DNA of 64,000 nt from Gonapodya prolifera JEL478 (taxonomy: Eukaryota; Monoblepharomycota; Monoblepharidomycetes; Monoblepharidales; Gonapodyaceae). Shown here one piece after another: positions 57,555 through 64,000 of this stretch; position 1 is the first letter of the stretch, and each line of letters begins with the position of its first letter. The DNA is taken from the NCBI GenBank assembly GCA_001574975.1, contig KQ965750.1, forward strand, positions 1-64,000. Direction: 5' to 3'. Made by a program: the position numbers and the translations under genes. Below the pieces are notes generated by a model, which saw nothing but the letters and a program-made list of their open reading frames with translations, did not search any database and had not been told where the DNA came from.

Positions 57555-60500
57555 CATTTCGCCGGAAACGCCGGGTACGTTTTCAGCCTCAACCTCTCAG
57601 CCTCACACCTCAGGGCCAATATCTCCTGCGCATTCGCCTTTGCGAGGTCCGCGAGTCGCCTGCGCGCGTAAATGTCCTTCATTCGAGCGGTCGTCGCCAC
57701 ATTCTGGTGCGCCGTCCCGCCGCCTGAGAGGTCCCCGGTGGCTCCGTGCTTGGCTGTGTGAATATGTCAACATAGATCCTCCACGCTCTCTCTTTAACAA
57801 CTCACTCTGCTCCCAAATCGTCCTGCGCTCGTGCACGGCCACCTCCATCTCCATCAATGTGCTATCCAATTCCCTGTTCTCTCGCTCCTTCTTGCGGATC
57901 CGCCGAGCAATTTGCTTGGCCTGTCTATGACGCTCGGCGACCTTGTGCTCGTGGTTTTCTGCGCCGTGTTCGGCACGCCGATCCAGCCGGGCAAGCTCCG
58001 TATCCCGTCGGTGGTCGTCCCCGGACCGAATGAATTCTTGCATCTGCTTGGTCACACGGAGAAGCTGAATGTCACGGATGCGGAGAGCAAGGTCGTCGGC
58101 TTGGAAGTCGAGCATTTTGTTCTCCCATTCAAGAGCGTGGATTCCCTTACGGTAATCTTTCATTTCTTGGAGAGCAGTAACCTGGGAAACACGAATGGGT
58201 CCGACTGGTTTGATTCCTGTCCTCCAAAAATAGGGCATGTTCCTACTCACTTTACTCCTCCCAATCGCCACAATTGAATCATTGAGCTCCTCTACAACCT
58301 TCCTATGAATCAGAATTGCATCCGAAAAGTCCGTCACGACCGCCGCCTGGGGTACTTCCACCTGACCCTGCTTCAGCCCCAGCAGCGTTTCCACGTTGTA
58401 CGTGTTTTCAAATCTCCTCTCCACAAACGCAGTCAGAACCGCCGCGGCCTGTTCACCTTCCACGCGCAGGCGCTCTCCTTCTCGATTGGCCGCATCCAGA
58501 AGGGCTTGATGTTCGGCCAGCTTGCGGGACGCGGTGCGCAGCTCTGCCTCAGAGACAATCTTACGATCACGCAACTCCACGAACTTGCTCCAAACATCTG
58601 ACGGAAGACCGTCCGGCATGTCCTTGTCCGAATTAAGAGGGGCGATACTGACGTCTTGTGCTCCGACAAGGATGGGTTCGGCTCCTAAGAATGGGTTGAG
58701 CTCCTCGTACTGCCTGCGAGCGCTCTCAGGATCGTTGACCTTTGTGCCGAGGTCTCACCATTAGCAATACTTCAATCTGATGCCCATCGAAACACTCACA
58801 ATATCTCTGCGTTTGAATAGTCTTGTCAGAGCCTCCAAGTAGAACTCAAATGACGAAAATTCCTTCTTGAACTGCTTTTCGATATCCTTATCTCTTTTCA
58901 TTGCTTGGTCGTACTCCTCCCGGACCTTTTCCAAATCTTTTTTAATAAGCTGGGCTTCATCCCCGTGAGCCGCACGCGCTGGCTTGTTCGTTTCTAATCG
59001 AGCAAGAATGCCCGCTTCTGTGGCGTTATCATTCTCCGTGTTTGCGAGCGCACGGCGGAGCTGAAGAGCTTGAAGCTCGTGCTTGAAAATTTCTTCGTCA
59101 GTCGCAAGTCGCAACAACGAAAACTCTCTCATTTTTTCGTCAAAGGCGGCGCAGGTATCGGATATCATTGTTTGTAGCTTACGAAGCTCTGTTTCGAGGG
59201 CTTTACGATACTTTTCTTGCTCTTCCTAGGAATTCACGAGGGTTTATTTCATTGGCGAACGCTTGTGGCTCAGAATCAGGGACATAACAATACCTTGAAC
59301 ATCTGAACTTTCTTCTCGTATTCTTTCACTTGTTTTCTTTCATCTTCGGTCATTTCATTCGCTGGTTTGTTCATCCAATCCGGTCTAACGAGCAACTCTT
59401 GAGTATCCTCTTTGCTTGATCTTCAGGTAGCTCCATTGTAACTTCGCGGGACAAGCAACCAACCGCGCCGAAGCTCACCTGTCCTCCACTTTCCCCCCCA
59501 TCATTTGCATCAAAGCACGTTCTCGCGAATCGTCTTCCTTTTGTTTCCGAAGGCGCTCTTCTTCTTCCCTTCTACGCTCCTCCTGCAACTTTCGCTCTTC
59601 TTCACTAATCCACTGCGAAATGGGGATATTAGACGCACACGTAGCAAAGCACCGATAGGTTCCATTCTTCGAACCTTCTCCACTTTGACTTCTTCGTCAT
59701 TGACAGTAAGTACTCGGTCCGGAACTTCGTTATCATCCAAGGTAGGATGCGTCACAGTCTCCGCGATTGCCAACTCCTTGAGAATCTCAGTGATACGATC
59801 GTTCTTCTCTTCGATCTTGGATATTTCATCTCTCTTAAGCTTCGCCATCGCCGCAAACTTTGCGTTAAAATCGAACTTTGAGGGACGCGAAGTGTTGTCG
59901 TTTTGGGAGATGCAAATCGCGCCCATTCGTATTTACCTTCACATCATGAACAGCATCCAACAAGAGAAGGAATTGGGCCCTTCGGCGTTCATTCGAAGTC
60001 AGCTCAAGTGGGGGCATCAGCAGTGATTTACTTGGGATACTGGTGCCATCGTCAGCTGTTGTACGAGTATCAGCTCCATCAGGAGGAGTGGTAGGAGATT
60101 CCCCGACCTGCCAGTAAGTGTGAGCAATTGTTCGAACTGACAAATATGTAGCAGCGCAGATACCTCGTTCGATCTCTGTCCACTAGCATCTCGCTATGTT
60201 CATCGGACAATTATCACGAAATCTGGTTGCTGAAATTGAGGTGCGTTCACCTACCGCTTGTGTTTGTCGAATCAGGTAGTTCACGGATTTCAAAAGTTTG
60301 ACTTTCCGTAGTTTCGTTGTCTCCGCTGCGCTTTTCGTCCGAACAGGATAATTTGAAATCTCAGTAACATGTTGAGTGACTGGATCTGTGCTGAAACCCC
60401 TGACAACTTCGCCAGGTACCGCCATGGCATCCCAACATTCTGTCTTTGAGTAAAAAAAATTATGAAAACGAATGGAAATTATACATAAAAAGCGAAAATG

Positions 60501-63500
60501 CTGAATTACCTTAATTCTCTGTGTGACAACCCTTTTGACCGTGTTCTCCTTCTCAATTGATTTCCGGACCCCTTCAACTTTGCTCCGAGATTCCGCTTCC
60601 AATGCGTCTCGCTCTGTGAAGTCAATGATGAACTCTTCCTTTCCGAGGCGCTCCAGATCGGGACACTGCGCTGGATCGTCATTTCGGGCGATCGCGGTTT
60701 GAAGGGCGCCTGACAGATCAGCAATACGCTGCTGAAGAGATGCTTGGAAAGCCTGAGAGCAGCGTCAGTGGTAACAGATGAGAACGCTCGAGTTTGACAG
60801 TCACCAACAAACCTCTTTCGCCATAAGCGCCGCCTCTTCTTCTTGCGGATTCCTCTTCGCTTTCCGTGAAATACTCTCTTCTTCAATTGAATCAGTCGTG
60901 TCTCGAATCTCGTCGGCAACATTTGTGATTTGTGGCGAATCCTTTGGGATAAGGAGTTCCATCGAACCTTGAACGTCGGCAAGATCTCGTTTTCCTGCCA
61001 CACTGAACTTCCATTCCCAGGCGCGTATCCCAGTTCCACCTTCTCCAACTGTACAGATCGTTTTGCCGTCTCTGCTCAAAGCGACGTCCTTTACTCCACC
61101 TGAGACGAATGGGTAGGCCAATATCTTCATCGGGCGTTCGGGTTCATCCAAGTTGCGAACAAAAAGGGTCCCATCAAGTGACCACGTAACAATCCAGCGG
61201 TTAAATACTGCAGATAAAATACGACCTCCCGCGCGAGAAGATAAAGACGGATCTGGGTAATCAAAAACTGGTGCAGCAAGAGGAACGGCGGTCGGTGGAC
61301 CTCCCATGGAGATCTCAGCAGTGTCGATGGCGGAAAATTGGAAATGCATTATTCGATGTGCTGTGCTGGCAGCTACGAGAGTCGTATTGCTGTTTTCAAA
61401 AGGTAAAGTGTTATGGTTATAATGATAGCGAATGATGACTCACCCTCCATTTGTGAGGACAGTAAAGGCCCGCAGCTGTGCCTTAATGCGAAATAGCGTG
61501 ATCTGAGAGGAGCAGATCAATTTGAGAGTGGTGACGAGTTGATACAGGGCAGCGAAAATAAGAGACTCACGCCAATACCTGTTCCGGTGAGCTTCAAGTC
61601 AGCGTTATCGGGCTTTATGTCTGCGCTATCAGCCGGAATCCTCCATCGATAAATCAAGGTGCCACCATCCTCCTCTTTTTCTGAGATTAACATGTAGAGG
61701 GAGGCGCCAGCCGCTCCTCCCGCAGTTGGCTCCGCTGACCAAGCAAGGCCCTGAAATGCTCCACCGACGGCAGGCAAATAGCCTAAAACCGTCACAGAAG
61801 TCGCACGGCAGTGAGCCCCAAGCGTCGGTTTCTGAGTTGCAACGGCTTCCCCTCCGCTATCCTCCTTCTTGATGTCTGACCCACTGCTGCCAGTCCTTTG
61901 CTCGGTCCTGATGACCCAGACCCTCGCGCCACCTTCAATTTCCTCCGCCACAGCCAAGTACCTTCGTATGACGCCACCTTGTCCACCTTCACCTCCCATG
62001 GACCACTCGGCCCACTTGACAGAACTTTCGCACACTCTCTCCCTCCAAATCAAAGCAACCTCACACCTCCCCACTCCGTATGCGTCAAAGAGTCTCAAAA
62101 ATCCACAGGCGGACCCGGCCGCTGTGAGGCCATCTGGTGAGACAGCAATTGATGTCAGTAACCCCGGAACCGCAGCCCGTGATGCTGGAGCCCACGCGTC
62201 TGGGGACCACCACACAATGGTCGCAGGGTCAGACTTGTCCTGAGGTTTTAACACCGTCACAAAAGAGAATAGAGGCGAATGGGCAAGCACGGGACCGGAG
62301 CGGACGCTGATTGCACGTGAGGTTTCTGACTCGGCCGCTGAGGCTGGAATTGCGTTTGGACGGTTGCGGAGTAAATACGCCCGTCCGTCCGTCGAGGCGA
62401 CGATTAGGGAGGAGTAGTCTGGGGAGAATGATATGTGGGCTAGGCTGGGAACAGGTGGAGAGGGTTCAGGGTACGCCATTATTTCAGGATCTGGATGAGG
62501 TGGCGGTCGATGAAACGCAATGGAGCGGTTGGAGACGTGTTCTTGGCCTCGAAGGAGCCAGTGAAGGCTTCCGTCCTATAATCACTTCTTATTTGCGCCG
62601 TTCGAAACATAAATGATACCATTCCCACCTTTCCTCCGACGAGTAAACCTTCACTTGTCATTCCCACGATTGCCATTCCATCCGGTCCAACGTGATTCTC
62701 CCTTCTTGGCCACAGTGTATGCTGCATTTCTTTCCTGCCCCAGACAACCTCGTCCAGGGTCATACCATCTTCATAAGATTCGATCTCTTCGGGGCGCACT
62801 CGCGCACTGACAAGCGGTTCGGCTGTCCCTGTTCGAGGGTCATACTCAAGTATCAAATCCGCAGAAGTGCACGTCGCCAGCACCGTGTGACGCGGGGTCC
62901 AGCAGTGAGACGCTGGCTGAACGCGCAGAACCGACAGGGTCTTCCCCGAGACGGTATTAGAGGAAGCGGTAGGCTTGGCTGAGAAGGCCGAACTATCGGC
63001 GGAAATAAAGGGAGATGCATTCCTTTTGCGATAAAGGTGAGACTTGATGGTTAGAAACGGCGGACGCGGAGCAAATCGTACCGTGATCTGAACACTCACA
63101 ACGACTTGAGATTCCACTTCCTGTACCCCTCTTCCATTCTCCAGAATGTCAATTCCCCATCTGCGCTCGTTGCGAAAGCGCGCCCATCGAGCGGGTCCCA
63201 GGAGAGGCGGCATTGTCGTATCCCAGGAACCACCTGACAAAGCGCGATTCCCTTCTTCCAGTCCCAAATTGTGACAGTAAAGCCGGGTAGGTCACCCAAG
63301 GACGCAAGGTGGATGTCGCCAGGTGAAAATGCGAGGGAAAGCAGTGAAATATCGTTTGGGGCAGCTCCTGAAGGAGATTTTACATGTGATTTTACGTCCT
63401 TCCTAGAAAAAACTCTTTCTCACCTTTCAAGACAGTCTTCGCGCCAGTTTGAGCGCCGACTTTTACACTCTTGATGTCCGTTGAACCTCTCTCCCCAAAC

Positions 63501-63901
63501 ACAATCATGTTGTCCTTCTTACAGTGAGCCATACACGTGACGATTGCATCAGTCAAAACAGGCTTTAAATCTTGTTGCAAAGATCGTGGAGGACCTGGAG
63601 CTGTTGCGGATGTTGCAGCGTGGAAGTCCTGCGGGGATCCAGCTGCTGGGCTGGAAAGGCTTGCGGTAGACAGAAAGACGATGGCATTTGATGAAGGATA
63701 GGCAATGAGAGTGTTGGACACCCAGATGGGCGGACAGGACTGCGATGGAGTGAAGGCGAGTGATTTGCTTCATGGTGAGCGGCGGAAGTGGACACGCAAC
63801 GTACGTCAAGCCACGAAACCTAAATCTGAGAAAACTTTTGGACACACGTACTTTAATTCCAGCTCTCCGTAGAGTGCAGCCTCGTCCCGCCGGCGGTCCA
63901 T
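57555..63901 (-). CDS. CFAP43: cilia- and flagella-associated protein 43
   Basis: A large multi-exon gene, apparently complete from ATG 63901 (MDRRRDEAALYGELELK) to the stop at 57555-57557. The first half is a WD40-type region: VSNTLIAYPSSNAIVFLS, GFTVTIWDWKKGIALCQ, ADGELTFWRMEEGYRKW, SHCWTPRHTVLATCTSADL, LAHISFSPDYSSLIVASTDG, RWIVTWSLDGTLFVRNLDE, ICTVGEGGTGIRAWEW. The second half is coiled coil with motifs I know from animal CFAP43: LMQMMGGK, YLEALTRLFKRRDIV, DMPDGLPSDVWSKFVELRDR, LLGLKQGQVEV, TDFSDAILIHRKVVEELN, YRKGIHALEWENKMLDFQ and a C-terminus AERLRLKTYPAFPAK. CFAP43, with CFAP44, forms the tether linking inner dynein arm f to doublet microtubules. One splice (about 62,590 to 62,490) was chosen by phase across a 95-bp intron. 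Confidence 0.9.
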
Positions 63902-64000
63902 CCCTCCTCCTGGTCGTAATATGTGGACGGGACCGAAGTCGTCCCGCAGGAAACTCCCCCCCCCCCGCCCCGCCCTTCTTCACGTGTACCACATCCAGCA

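Noticed and set aside
1-64000. tRNA, rRNA and CRISPR arrays
   Set aside because: No T-arm plus anticodon-arm arrangement, rRNA core sequence or regularly spaced repeat array was noticed on either strand. A covariance-model search would be decisive.

Overview
The window reads as nuclear DNA of a zoosporic (flagellated) fungus, most likely a chytrid relative. The genes are interrupted by many short introns (about 47-480 bp, mostly 50-110) with GTGAGT/GTAAGT-type donors. Two genes belong to the motile flagellum: a dynein heavy chain and CFAP43. The rest are fungal housekeeping genes. All gene models were spliced by hand, with reading-frame phase checked at each joint wherever exon lists are given; no search was run.

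Layout: 1-3.6 kb is AT-rich and gene-poor. It holds the tail of a LINE-like reverse-transcriptase ORF at the left edge and two solo LTR-like elements, each with its own 5-bp target duplication. From 3.6 to 19.4 kb (minus) lies one 16-exon gene for a 4,917-residue dynein heavy chain whose main ATPase site looks dead; the closest known idea is DNHD1. From 19.6 to 34.3 kb, all minus: a PXA/nexin-C membrane protein, a 2-oxoglutarate/iron oxygenase, RAD52, acireductone dioxygenase, a five-finger RanBP2-type zinc-finger protein, and a USP38-like deubiquitinase. From 36 to 37.4 kb (plus) is a sorbitol/xylitol-dehydrogenase gene that appears broken. From 37.6 to 44 kb (minus): a small possible ubiquitin-fold protein, a PSP1-domain protein and the glycine-cleavage T protein. 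From 44.2 to 47.1 kb (plus) is an 803-residue protein with an unrecognised duplicated domain. From 47.5 to 57.2 kb: PEX4 and COX11 head to head, PRP38, a fasciclin-TM-SH3 protein, and NFU1. From 57.6 to 63.9 kb (minus) is CFAP43, apparently complete.

Functional threads: flagellar motility (dynein heavy chain, CFAP43), mitochondrial Fe-S/respiration/one-carbon metabolism (NFU1, COX11, T protein), ubiquitin (USP38-like, PEX4), recombination (RAD52) and splicing (PRP38). There is no sign of an operon-like system. The most unusual items are the catalytically degenerate dynein, the fasciclin-SH3 membrane protein and the duplicated-domain protein. Base composition steps from AT-rich to GC-richer at about 18.4 kb, inside the dynein gene.
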